Part shown: positions 52,377 to 63,010 of the stretch, in pieces
Layout of the letters: every line of letters begins with the position of its first letter
Numbering within the stretch: position 1 is the stretch's first letter
Source: Onchocerca lupi
Lineage: Eukaryota; Nematoda; Chromadorea; Rhabditida; Onchocercidae
NCBI GenBank assembly: GCA_028564675.1
Contig: JAOVVO010000403.1
Location: 1 to 64,000 of the forward strand
Direction: 5' to 3'
Length of the DNA stretch: 64,000 nt
Translations under genes and position numbers: made by a program
The notes under the pieces: generated by a model
Told to the model about the DNA's origin: nothing
The model's database searches: none
Seen by the model: only the letters and a program-made list of their open reading frames with translations

Positions 52377-53149
52377 AGACTTCTGATTTTTTCTAGAAAA
52401 ATTTCAGTTGCATGTACATTTCATTATTAACTGTATGATATTTTAATCCAGTTATGCATTGACTATTCTTTGCGTATACATACGTTTTCCAAGGGTATGT
52501 CATTATTCATAACCATTGCCAAATTAAGTGATTGAGTGGTTTGATGTACGTTTTTCTTCAAAACATTTAAAGTTTTCTGATTCATCATTCATGGTGGTTA
52601 ATTATTAAGAATTACATTGCATTTGTAAGGAAAAAAGGTGGAAAGGTAGGGTGCGTCTGGAATAATTTGTAGAGAATATGTGATGGTTTGAGTTTGGTTA
52701 TGTTATGATAGTTATGATCTTCATAAATGTTTTTATGAATTTTCCCGAACTGTGAGAAATTTCATTCACTTATAACACATCTAATATAAAGTATATATAG
52801 GTTGTCATTGTTGAATTATTTGATAATTCCATAAATTTCATTGATCATTGTATATGTTTGTATTAGTTTATTAAGTAGATCCGTACGAACTCACACTGAG
52901 CTCAATGTATTTATTGCGAATATTTATAATTATTACTGTGTGGAATAGGTTTCGTTATTAATTAATAAATATTTTTGTATTATTTCATTGTTGGTGAATC
53001 AAGAATTAGGTTAAATTCTCTATATCATTGTTTTTCTTTTTTTTGAATTTTTAATTTTGCTTCATTTCAGACTTGATTCTTTTTGTGTTTTACACTTGTT
53101 GTGTATATTTTACTTCAGATTTAGAATTTACTTGAAAGTGTTTTCTAGA
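52377..53149. other. Intergenic stretch between F-box/WD40 gene and TSR3
   Basis: AT-rich, with an AATAAA near 52964 that could end the F-box transcript. An ACTTCAG acceptor at about 53117 may be the trans-splice site of TSR3. Nothing else is seen. Confidence 0.5.
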
Positions 53150-54223
53150 ATGGAATATACTGTCGATCAGCAAGCAGCAAGCTCCTCAAATGAAAGCGAT
53201 TATGAGAGTGAGAATAATGATGTTGAAAAACTTCCCTTCAATTTAGGTAAACCGAAAAAGTTTAGTTCTCTTAGTCTAGTGTATGTTTGTTCAATATTTT
53301 ATACTGGTTGACAAATTTGTTTTATAATTACTTGGTATAGGATTCATTAATGTGCACATCAAAGTGCAGGCAGGTTGTGTTACTTGTTATTATCAGAATG
53401 ATGCATCACTCAGCGCTATTTGGCCTGTATAAAAAACAACTTCATTTTAAAAATGACATGTATAGGCTTTTGAAAATTAAGTTTTAATCTTTTATTGGCC
53501 TCAGAAATTCGTGACAGTTTCAGTTTCTTTCAGCAATGTTTGATTTCAAGCAGTGTGATCCGAAGCGATGTACAGGGAAAAAGCTGGAACGTTATGGTTT
53601 TGTCAAAGTTTTAAAGCTAGGAACGAAATTTCCTGGTTTACTGCTTTCTCCTAGCGGTGAACGAACAATTTCTCTTGCTGATCTCAGTTACATTTTAAAT
53701 GGTGGCCTTGCTGTTGTGGATTGCAGTTGGAATCAGGTTTTTTTTAATTTTTGATCTTCATCTCAAGGTTCTTATGCCATTTATAGTAAAATTACGCAAA
53801 AATTCGCCTTCAGAAAGTTATTTTCTATCGTTTTAGGTGGAAAATGTTCATTTAAACAGAGCAAAAGCTTCGCATTATCGTCTTTTACCATATTTAATTG
53901 CTGCAAATCCGGTGAATTTTGGGAAGCCATGCCAACTGAGTTGCGTTGAAGCACTCGCAGCGAGTTTATACATGATTGGTCTGAAAAGCAATGCACATTT
54001 GCTTCTATCGAAATTCAAATGGGGTCCGAATTTTTTAAAAATAAATAAAGATTTGCTGGATGCATATGCGGCATGCAAAAATGGTCCTGAGGTAATCGCC
54101 CGACAAAATGCTTATCTGCAAACATTGGCAAAAGAAGCAAATGAAATGAAGCTACGACCAATTGATATGCCCGAATCGGATTCCGAAACGGATAATGATG
54201 GCGGAGATAATGGCGAGGGGTAA
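53150..54223 (+). CDS. TSR3: 18S rRNA aminocarboxypropyltransferase TSR3
   Basis: SAM-dependent enzyme that adds the 3-amino-3-carboxypropyl group to a modified pseudouridine of 18S rRNA, late in 40S maturation. Three exons keep phase: 53150-53246, 53534-53736 and 53837-54223, giving 228 residues. The N-terminal tail is Ser/Glu-rich. The RLI-like segment AMFDFKQCDPKRCTGKKLER is followed by LLLSPSGERTISLAD, the core AVVDCSWNQ, then RLLPYLIAANPVNFGKPCQL and SCVEALAASLYMIG, and FKWGPNFLKIN. The C-terminal tail is acidic (ESDSETDNDGGD). An earlier in-frame ATG at 53057 lies before the ACTTCAG acceptor, so I chose the later Met. Motif match is strong. Confidence 0.95.
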
Positions 54224-54583
54224 TGACGAAAATGGTGATAATAGCAACAATGATCAATGAAGTCGTTGTGTGAAGTTTTTGTTTTTATTAATTCTTTTTT
54301 TCTGTTGATAATAAAATTTGGACGGCATATTTGCACATACAATGTATTTTTAACAAAATTTCAAAAAACTTTTGCAATGTTTATACTAGAAAAACTTTGG
54401 CTCCGGAATGCTTTTTTCGAAATATTCTATTCGTCGCTGTTAGCACAAAATGTAGAAGATGACTTACTGAATTTTATGCCATGTGGCATGTCAAAGGTGT
54501 CAGTCTTTCTTGAATGATAATAATTGGTCATTTGAAGAAGGCAACTAGTTAATCATAGAAATTACCAATTTAAATTCACATAT

Positions 54584-55853
54584 TTAATCAAGTTCCTTGA
54601 TTCTTTTGTAATTTTGCCAGCATGCACAAACGTATGTTTTTTCATGTTTCAAAAACCGTTCGTAACTTCTTGTTCCTGGTGCGCAATATGTTGTCCGAAT
54701 GGAATTTTGGAAGAAACGAATGAAATATGGTGCATTTTGGAGCATTGCATCGTACCTTGCTGTTGTTGATTCAATACCTTGCAATACTTGTTCTGTTATG
54801 TCTTCCATCGTGATCAGATGTAGATAGGATCTTTGTGCTTCAATCATAGTTGTTTCCAACTAAAAATGAAGTGTCTGAAAATTAAAATTCAAAACACAAT
54901 ACAACTTTAATTTGATACCTGGTGAGTGTAACGAAGATCAGCCCAACACAAGAATCCATTTTCACATAAAACTCTGGAACATTCTAGGAAAAACTGCCGA
55001 CAATTACCGTACAGATGGCTGCTTTCGATATTTATTATGACATCAAATGAATCATTAACAAAAGGTAATCTTTCCGCACTTCCTTTAATAATTTTTCCGA
55101 AACATGAATTCACAGGGACCAGATCGACACCATTTACATCTGCGAATGAATGCGCTCTGCAATTGATTCCTGATAGATTTTTTTGATTAATTTCTGAGCA
55201 TTTGTTTATCGCTTAACTTCTTTTTTTTATTATTTATTTTGCAATTAATCTTATTACGTCGTATATTAATTGCGGATGCTGTTATGAAAGTCCCGAAGTG
55301 AGTATAATTTTTCATGTCCTGCTCTGAATCATTTCCATTTTGCAATTGCCTTATTCTCATTCTTATTGAGATGTTAAGCAACTTTTATCTAATTCGGGAA
55401 AAGTAAGGGAAATTTCAAATATTTTCTTGTTTTTGTAAACAAATGTCTTTTTTGCAGATTTCTAAAAATTTTTAAATTTCATTCAGTTAACCTTAAAATC
55501 CATTCGATACCACCGCCTTGACCGCATCCAACTTCAAGCAACCGTAATCCGTCAAAATTAGGATATTTCGGGCATAAACTTAATGCTTTTTCGTAAAGTG
55601 TAATATTAGCTTTGCAGCAATTGTCCATTTCAGACATTTTTTTCAAAACTGGGAAATTTTCTTCTTTGCACTGATATCCGAGATTCATGAATCGTATATT
55701 AAATTTGTCTCGTAGAAGGCTTAGCAGTGGATATAGTATTAATCGATCAAATAAGAAATAATAAAGTCGATGTAAAATATCCATTAAATAACCAACCATT
55801 AAATCAGTATGCCAGTTCCAGCAAGTATAAACTGCAGTAGATTTATATTTCAT
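54584..55853 (-). CDS. Class I SAM-dependent methyltransferase with N-terminal membrane anchor
   Basis: Three exons keep phase: 55853-55492, 55156-54919 and 54859-54584, giving 291 residues. The first 60 residues carry a hydrophobic stretch (YLMDILHRLYYFLF, LILYPLLSLL) that could anchor the protein in a membrane. Motif I is LLEVGCGQGGGIEWILR; the acidic loop VNGVDLVP follows; then GSAERLPFVNDSFDVIINIE as motifs II/III, and ECSRVLCENGFLCWADLR as post-motif region, all typical of Methyltransf_11 proteins. The C-terminal 90 residues form a helical cap (ITEQVLQGIE). The overall layout resembles the lipid methyltransferase-like proteins annotated as phthiotriolone/dimycocerosate methyltransferase homologs, but the substrate is unknown. 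The gene converges on TSR3, 360 bp apart. Start is the only Met of the first exon ahead of the motif block with a stop upstream. Confidence 0.88.
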
Positions 55854-58790
55854 ATTAAAAAAATCAATTATTTACTATTCGAAAATAGGTATGGATTCAG
55901 GGAAAAAGTTTCTGTATTTATTTGGAAATCTGCAGTTGAGTAAAAATTCATTTACTAAAAAACACTACTTGAACATCTTACAACGATTTGAAGATAATGG
56001 AATTGTGTTGAGACATAATGGCACGCATAACTGCAAACTTTAAGTAAGCCAAGAATTAGTCGCTTATATCAATTGGCTAAGATCAAATTGTTCGAAGTAA
56101 TGATTTCTTATTAAACACAGGAATTAAATGAAATGATATTCGAGATGGATAATATAAAGCTTAATCGGATGATCACATTCGAGAATGTTCGCTAGCTTAC
56201 AGTATCACTATTCTAGTTAAATAACATTGTATGACAAAATAGTGCAAATGATTCTGTCGGTTCAGTTAGTCAGAGTAGAATGAAACTGTATCATTTGTAA
56301 ACTAATAATGGAAAACAGAAATAAAGTGATTCTTCAACCGGATGTGATTGATAGCATTAGTGTGGAATCATTTATGAAGACACCAAGGGAAGAATGATGA
56401 ATTTATGGATAAATGCTTCCAATTATTTATATTTCTTTTTTGTTGGAAACAAAATTAGCTGATATTATATCATTTTACAGCAGAACATATTCAGCATTCA
56501 TTCTTTTAAAACGCTCCAACAAATGCTGGGTGTAAAATTGGGAAAAGAAAGAAAAAAGCATGCATAAAATAAGCTCATCTTTATATTGCCAAGACATTTT
56601 TCATCCTCTTGATCGGAAATGCAAATGACCATTTCCATTGGTTGTTTACAATAAGGTACCAAGTGAACTAAATGAAACAAAATATTACCATACAAACAAA
56701 GCATAAAACAACAAAAAATTATAACTATACTGATTTTAGACTTCATACAACAAACGAAAAATCGGTAAAGATTTACTCTTTTTTTTTTTCCAAAATCAAT
56801 AAACAAAGATATCTTTCAAGATTATTTTGTATTAATTAAAGATTAAAGAGATAATAAAAAAAAAAGAATGAACGAACTAATTAAAGAAATAATAGGAGAA
56901 ATTTCCATTCGAAAAATCTCAAAATCACTTCATGTGATAAGAACCAGACCAATTGTATCCAATTTTAATCATAATCCACTCCAAAACAATTCTAGTACTA
57001 GTCAGAAACTAAATGTAAGCCTTTGATTGTCAAACATGTAACAATAAAACAAACTTACAACATATTAAAAAAATTAACGCAGCAAAAATAAATACCAAAT
57101 ACGGATATGCGAGAAATAAATATGGTGAAGCAAAGAGTGAAATGGAAAGAAAGGCTAAATAATAACAGGCATTATTGATTTGTTCAACTTTTTGATCAAA
57201 GGTTCAGTAAACAAATTACAAGTTCATCAAAAACAATGGATATTAGATTCAGGAAAGCATTGCGAAAAACAAGAACAAGCAATAAATATGAATAATTATG
57301 CACAACTCATAATTATAAAGTAGAAATTTTAAATCAGACCGAGACTTACTAATAATTAGTCAAAAATCTAAAATATTACAGGACAATAAGTGAGATAATC
57401 GTAGTTCATCGGAACATAATTAAACTAACCATAGAAACAAAAAGGAAAAAAGAAACTAACCAACATTTTCAGATATGGAAGGTATAATCAGGAATAAATA
57501 CAGATAAAGTAAACATTGCAGTCTTTGAAAATATTAATTAAAAAAAAAAACAAAATAAGTTAATTGTTTAATGTGGAGAGCAACAAAATATTAATCTTTC
57601 ATGCCAACTGAAAAATAAATAACAAAAATAAAAAGGAGCAGATCGAAATTTCAACGCAAGTTAGAAAAGTTATATCATCAGTTTCAACTTCTTCCGAAAA
57701 AGGACGATTAAAAATTCCATAATTAATAAAATGCAAGCAGCAAAAAATTAAAAAAGTTGAGTAATTACAATTTCCAGCATCGAAATGATTATAATCGAGT
57801 GATCATCATAATCAATCAAAAATTTTATCTAAACCATGGAAACTGCTCCGGACGATTACGATTCCTGTGAACAATCACGATTCCATAAAATATACAGCAT
57901 CGAAATCAATAATTAATTTTTCCGACAAATAATTATAGATAAGTTCAACTGCCAGATACTATTATTCTTTGAAGAAGTGAAAAGAATGGATATTATAATA
58001 TCGATCGCGGTTTTTCTATAAATTTCGGAAATCTTATAAACTATAGGAAACTGTACTGGACACAATTCCTGCAAAGCATCAGGAAATACGTGCATTTGAA
58101 ATAGCAATAATTTTTTTCTTGGTTACTTATTGGTAAATTAAACTTCATTATATTTGTTATACAGCTTTAGAAATAATTCTTCAGAATTATGCTGAATATT
58201 TCAGAATTTCGAAATGATAAAATATTTAATATATTTGTTAGTTTTGATAAAATAGTAATAATAGAAATTATCTATAGTAACTTCAATTTTAATAAAATAA
58301 TTGTAATAGGAATTTAATATTGCGGACTACCATACTTGCATTACTGTACAGTAATCAAGGAAAACATTTCAATTTTAGGAAGGAGTAGGAGAATCATTAG
58401 GAAATTCACCGAGATCATACCTTTTTTTTTTGAGAGAGGTTATCCTTCTCTCTTTTTTTTTTTTTTTTGAAAAGTGGAGATGGAAAGAGGATAAAATGGG
58501 GTGTATGTTCAAGGATTAATTCGAATCACGAATAATGATGGAGTTAATCTTCTTATGGAAATATAAAAATTGAATAAATGTTATAAATGATTTGAAAATT
58601 CAAATGCTTCAAATTTGATCCAAATTTTTTTCTTTCGTAACTTTTTGCTTAATAGCATCACTTAGAGTGATCAAAATTATTGCAACGAATAATTTTTATA
58701 AAACTAATTCAATAAAAAACTCAGTTCAATTAGTCAAATGCTGTAAACAAAATCCCTTATATAAAACTCAAAGAGTAGTATTCTTCTATT
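55854..58790. other. Gene-poor AT-rich region
   Basis: Rich in A-runs on the plus strand. One minus-strand frame (56498-56806, 102 residues, with a hydrophobic KISIVIIFCCFMLCLYG segment) resembles a signal-peptide protein but has no homolog I recognise and no supporting splice pattern. No RNA gene was found. Confidence 0.45.
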
Positions 58791-58794
58791 TGAC

Positions 58795-58930
58795 CAATCA
58801 TGAGGCAATACGTTGGAGTTCAAGTTGACCTCAAGGGGAAGAGCTCCGAAGGATTTTAAGGGCCAGAATTCGAAACCAGCAGTTCAGTCGAACCAGTTCA
58901 TAGGTTAAAAATTTAACAATCAGGACGATT
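58795..58930 (+). repeat. Relic copy of the foldback/Helitron-like repeat family
   Basis: The run from ACCAATCATGAGGCAA through AGCTCCGAAGGATTTTAAGG and CAGTTCAGTCGAACCAG matches, with mismatches, the complement of the right arm of the 61.4-63.0 kb element (from about 62960 to 62860). It is a short, solitary fragment without flanking arms. Confidence 0.7.
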
Positions 58931-59507
58931 GATTTTTATTGTGTAATATTCATTTAGTCTCTATCATTGTATAAGCGCAATATATAATATCATATAAATC
59001 CAATGAAGGTTACTGTTGACCTAGCAAAGTCATAACATCAAGAAGAACCAACCGCTAAACTACAAACAAATCAAATAAAAGGATCCTATCCCCGAAAAGC
59101 AAAACAAAAAAAAAAAAAAAGCCTCAATTTTGTATTTAATCCGGTAATTTAATTTTCGATGATAATTCAGATTTGTTTCATAAATTTATAAAATAAACAC
59201 GTATAAAATTTGTAGTCCTAATTATATCAATGAAAAAAGAAAAATTTTATACAATATTTTTTAATTCTGCATGAAATATATCACAATTACTTTATGCTTC
59301 ATCCGTTTTCATGATTGCATATTAAAACAAATAATTTGTTATAAATATCTATGTACATGCATTTATGACTTTAATTCATGCTAATTTCTTTATATCACTA
59401 TCAACAAATGCGACGTTCGTCTGGCTAGTTCTTTCGAATCTAATGTTTCCAACTTTTCTACCATTCTCTGTTGATGGTGGCATCAATATGGGATGTAAGT
59501 TTCATTC

Positions 59508-59539
<32 letters not shown>

Positions 59540-60740
59540 ATTTGCTAGTAAATTTTGAATAACTGAATTTTCTAGACTTAATAATACAATTAATTTTAAT
59601 TGATATAATCATATTATAATTCATATATAACAAAAAAACTATTTATATTTCAGTGTGTCTAATTATTTGTATTTCAGTGAAAGTTTAGAATGTAAAAAAA
59701 AAAGAAAAAAAAAAAGTACGAGCACAAGTCAAGGATAATTCAGCATTTGTTGGATTTTGTGTTAATATATCCAAAGATGTATCAACACATCGTCATCATC
59801 ATTCATCTAAAAAACCTAAATTTAAATCATTTATTTCGCGTATATTTGTGATCTGGAATCGGTATGTGGGGATTTTATCTACAGGTATGCATAATTAACG
59901 GAAGATTTTTAATTGTAACATTGCAACGTTAACATTTATTCAAAAATTAAGAAAAAAATATATAAATGCATTTAAAACTAAAATAGTATCTTTAAAAAAA
60001 AGAAAAAAAGACATCAAAATTCAGAACAGTATATGTCAACGATCTTCTATGACCGTGGCAATAATTTTCTGGAATTGTCGCCGATCTTCTTAAACGTGTC
60101 AATTATTGAGAATTCTTCTTCCTTGTTGTGTTGTCCTCGAAACCTCAAACTTGGGTAATTAAACCTTTATTATAAAATCTGATAACGCGATAAGACATGT
60201 GACAATAACAAATCAATCATTTCAGTAACAATTCTAATAACGATATTGCATGCCAAAGATGATATGGACCAAATATAGTTCCATACATTCAAATAACCGA
60301 CCTCATGATAGCACATCCTTTTACAGTGATCTTATGATCAGGACCCTCTTCTTATTTATAGAGGAAGGATCCCGCTAAAATTTGATCTACAATAAGGCGC
60401 CATTTTTAGCGCATGATAGCACGCCTCTTTTGACACGTGACCTTGACTACAAGAAAGAATAAAGTTACAAAGCCATTTGACCTATAAACAAAGAAACATA
60501 TTCACATTCAATAAGATTAACAAATCATTTGAAAATCAAGAATCACTTATTTTCTTGTACTCATCGCGATTTCAGCGACAGTATAATGAGATTACAATAC
60601 TTTCTTTACTTTGATTCAATGCTAATAGTATCATAAGAAACATTGATATTAATAAAGAAAGACCACATTCGTGACGTGTATGTAAAAGCTGCAGATCAAG
60701 GTTGGGATACAAAAGTGGTGAGATAGATTGTTAGAATAGG
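58931..60740. other. Gene-poor stretch with orphan candidate exons
   Basis: Open plus-strand segments at about 59408-59482 (ending in GGGAT|GTAAGT) and 59716-59881 (ending CTACAG|GTATGC; starts VRAQVKDNSAFVGF) have donor-like ends, but stops prevent me from joining them. They are separated by a 30-base T run (59509-59538) and A runs. They may be exons of an unrecognised gene or decayed sequence. Confidence 0.3.
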
Positions 60741-60744
60741 GAAG

Positions 60745-60927
60745 ATGAATAATGATGATAGAGAAAAAGAAGAAATTCTGCTTGGTACCTATAAGCGTAC
60801 ATTGCAAATGAGTAAATCCCACCTTTCTCAAAACTGTAGTAATAATAAAAAATTAATTATTCAACTTTACGAAGAGGATAGTATTCGAATGATTTTTGAT
60901 GATCACAATCCATCAATTATCGATGAA
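60745..60927 (+). CDS. Candidate first exon of an unrecognised gene
   Basis: Begins MNNDDREKEEILLGTYKRTL, stays open for 61 codons with a hydrophilic, acidic composition unlike nearby AT-tract frames, and ends at a good donor (GATGAA|GTAAGT). No partner exon could be joined; downstream sequence is repeat-filled. It might be the 5' exon of a gene disrupted or extended by the foldback element, or chance. I recognise no domain. Confidence 0.3.
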
Positions 60928-61336
60928 GTAAGTTTCTGTGCTTTTAAGAAAATTCATCCTTTCTAAATTTTTTAATGCTTCTAAGGATCCTCTTATAAAT
61001 CTATTCTTATCAGGTTCATCGTCTGGTGGTTGAATGTAGTAAGATTCCTCCCTCTTAGGCTTTCTTCTCCTTCTTCTCCTTGATTGTTGGAGAAGAGTTT
61101 GTAACTGGTACATTTTTGAGAGATGGAGGTTTGAGTTATTTGGGAAAGAATCTTAGTGGTTGTTCGTATTCTTCCTCTGAATTAATCAACATTGAATGTT
61201 GCAGGTCTTTAGTTTCGATAGATCTTCCTCCTTGTTCAACTGCGATTTTGAATACTTCTTCCATTGCTTCTATTCCTTCTTCAAATCGTTTCAGTTTCTC
61301 TTGATCAAAGAAATGAAGTTGATGGTCTTTGGACAT
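60913..61336 (-). pseudogene. Decayed coding stretch in several frames
   Basis: On the minus strand a frame starting MSKDHQLHFFDQEKLKRFEE runs 61336-61136 and stops. A second frame starting MYQLQTLLQQSRRRRRRKPK continues 61113-60913. Just upstream, ETEEWFFLYDPNNYLRTR is open in yet another frame. The composition (acidic helices, then Arg/Lys-rich, then QPPDDEPDKNRF) looks like real protein sequence broken by frameshifts. It abuts the left end of the foldback element and could be cargo or host relic. Family unknown. Confidence 0.35.
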
Positions 61337-61399
61337 TGTTTCTTACGGTGATTCGTGTTCTCAAATAGTTATTTGGATCGTAGAGGAAGAACCACTCCT

Positions 61400-63010
61400 C
61401 CGTTTCATAAAAATAAAAATGTAAATGTACCTTGTAACCGACCTTGAATCTCCGAAAGTTCTTCACCGATTGCTTTGAAATTTTGATACAACGTTGCATT
61501 CGAATAGATGCGTGTTTTTTTATAGATATACTTGCTTTTTATTTTAACCTTTCACATCCGTGACAGATAAAAGTAAGTGAGCGAACTGAATTTTTTGACG
61601 ACGCCTGCTTTCTACATTGTTCGGGAACCAGCCACGCAGGGAAGGAGTTCCGAAGGATTTAAAAGGTCAGAACTTCGGAGCTGGGTCAGCTCAGTTGAAT
61701 TAGCTCAACTGAAGCAGTTCAGTAATACCTCAATTTCGAAGACGGTTCGAAGACAGCAGGAGCGATAATTCGGCAGTCCGGCAGCGCGGGTGACAGTTCA
61801 TCAGGATTTAGAGTTCAAATGGATTGACAACTGCCCAGCAATAACGGCAATAGTTCAGCTGAAGTAGTTCAGTAACAATTCAATTTCGAGGACGGTTCGA
61901 AGACAGCAGGAGCGATAATTCGACAGTCCAGCAGCGCGGGTGACAGTTTATCAAGATTCACAGTTCAAATGGATCGACAGTTACCCAGAAGCAACAGCAG
62001 TAGTTCGACATTTCAGTAGTAACAATTCGACGTACTTTCACAGTAGCAGCAATTTTTAGAAAAATTCGATAGTAACAGGAGCAACAGCAGTGGTAAAGCG
62101 AAAGAACGACAGTTACGAAGGGTCAAATAGCGGGAAGTAGATACGACGCCGTAATGAGCACTGAACGACTGTTAGTATCCTTATTACTTACCAAAAAACT
62201 GTCGGGAAATTATTTGCATGATTTCGGGGAAAGGATCCTCTTGTTTATTTGCAGCTTATTGATTGAAGACTGTTTCTTCTTGCTATGTGACTCCGCTAGG
62301 TCAACAATAGCTTTTATTGAGTTTATACGATATTAGAATATCGTGCTTGTACGGTTGGGATTAAATGTTAGAGACTGAATGAATAATAGACAGTAAAAAT
62401 CAAAGAGTAAAAACAATCATTCAAATACTTGCTACGATATTGTATCTAGCCGTCGTTCTTCTTTCGCTCCACCGAATACCGCGCTTATTCAGTGGTAGGG
62501 GTGAATGATAAAACGATAATAATCAAGGAGTAGGAATAGTCGTTGTTGCTCCTGCTGTCGTCGAATAGTCCTCGAAATTGTTGCTGTTGGCGACTTGTCG
62601 GACTACTGCTACTGAACTTTCGAACTAGTCAAACTGAACTCCCGAACTGTTGCTATGTCGAGCAATTATGTCGATTTAAACCGACTCAGCTGAACCACTG
62701 CTGTTGCTTCTGGGTAACTGTCGATCCAATTGAACTTTGAATCTTGATAAACTGTCACCTGCGCTGTTGGACTGTCGAATTATCGCTCCTGCTGTCTTCG
62801 AATCGTCCTCGAAATTGAGTTGTTAGTGAATTGCTTCAGCTGAATTACATCAGCTGAGCTGCTACAACTGAACTCACCCAGTTCCGAAGTCCTGACCTTT
62901 TAAATCCTTCGGGGCTCCTTCCCATTATCTGAATTCGAAGTCGCCTCATGACTGGTTGGCCTCACTTTGTTTATCTATGAATCGGAGCGTTTTGACGGTG
63001 AACAGATTCA
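61400..63010 (+). mobile_element. Foldback-type repeat element related to the intronic Helitron-like element
   Basis: The left edge (from about 61405) carries AATAAAAATGTAAATG, then CTCCGAAAGTTCTTCACCGA and ACAACGTTGCATTCGAATAG, shared in inverted orientation with 44738-44600. From about 61638 to 62100 it forms a left arm whose complement returns as a right arm at about 62925-62540, with a roughly 400-bp spacer. The arms share AGACAGCAGGAGCGATAATT, GACAGTTTATCAAGATTCA and CCGAAGGATTTAAAAGGTCA. The right edge ends near GGAGCGTTTTGACGGTG, also found at 44063-44076. GC content is visibly above the surroundings. No transposase or Rep/helicase frame is evident. Confidence 0.65.
61731..62000 (+). 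repeat. 150-bp tandem repeat inside the foldback left arm
   Basis: A unit beginning CAATTTCGAAGACGGTTCGA at 61731 recurs at 61881 as CAATTTCGAGGACGGTTCGA, both followed by AGACAGCAGGAGCGATAATT and CAGCGCGGGTGACAGTT. The period is exactly 150 bp, with a few point differences. Confidence 0.85.

Noticed and set aside
56498..56806. 102-residue minus-strand frame with a signal-like hydrophobic segment
   Set aside because: No homolog or splice evidence and composition driven by A/T tracts; kept only as a note in the gap entry.
62543..62740. Leu/Cys-rich plus-strand frame
   Set aside because: Part of the foldback right arm; its complement in the left arm is not open in the same way.
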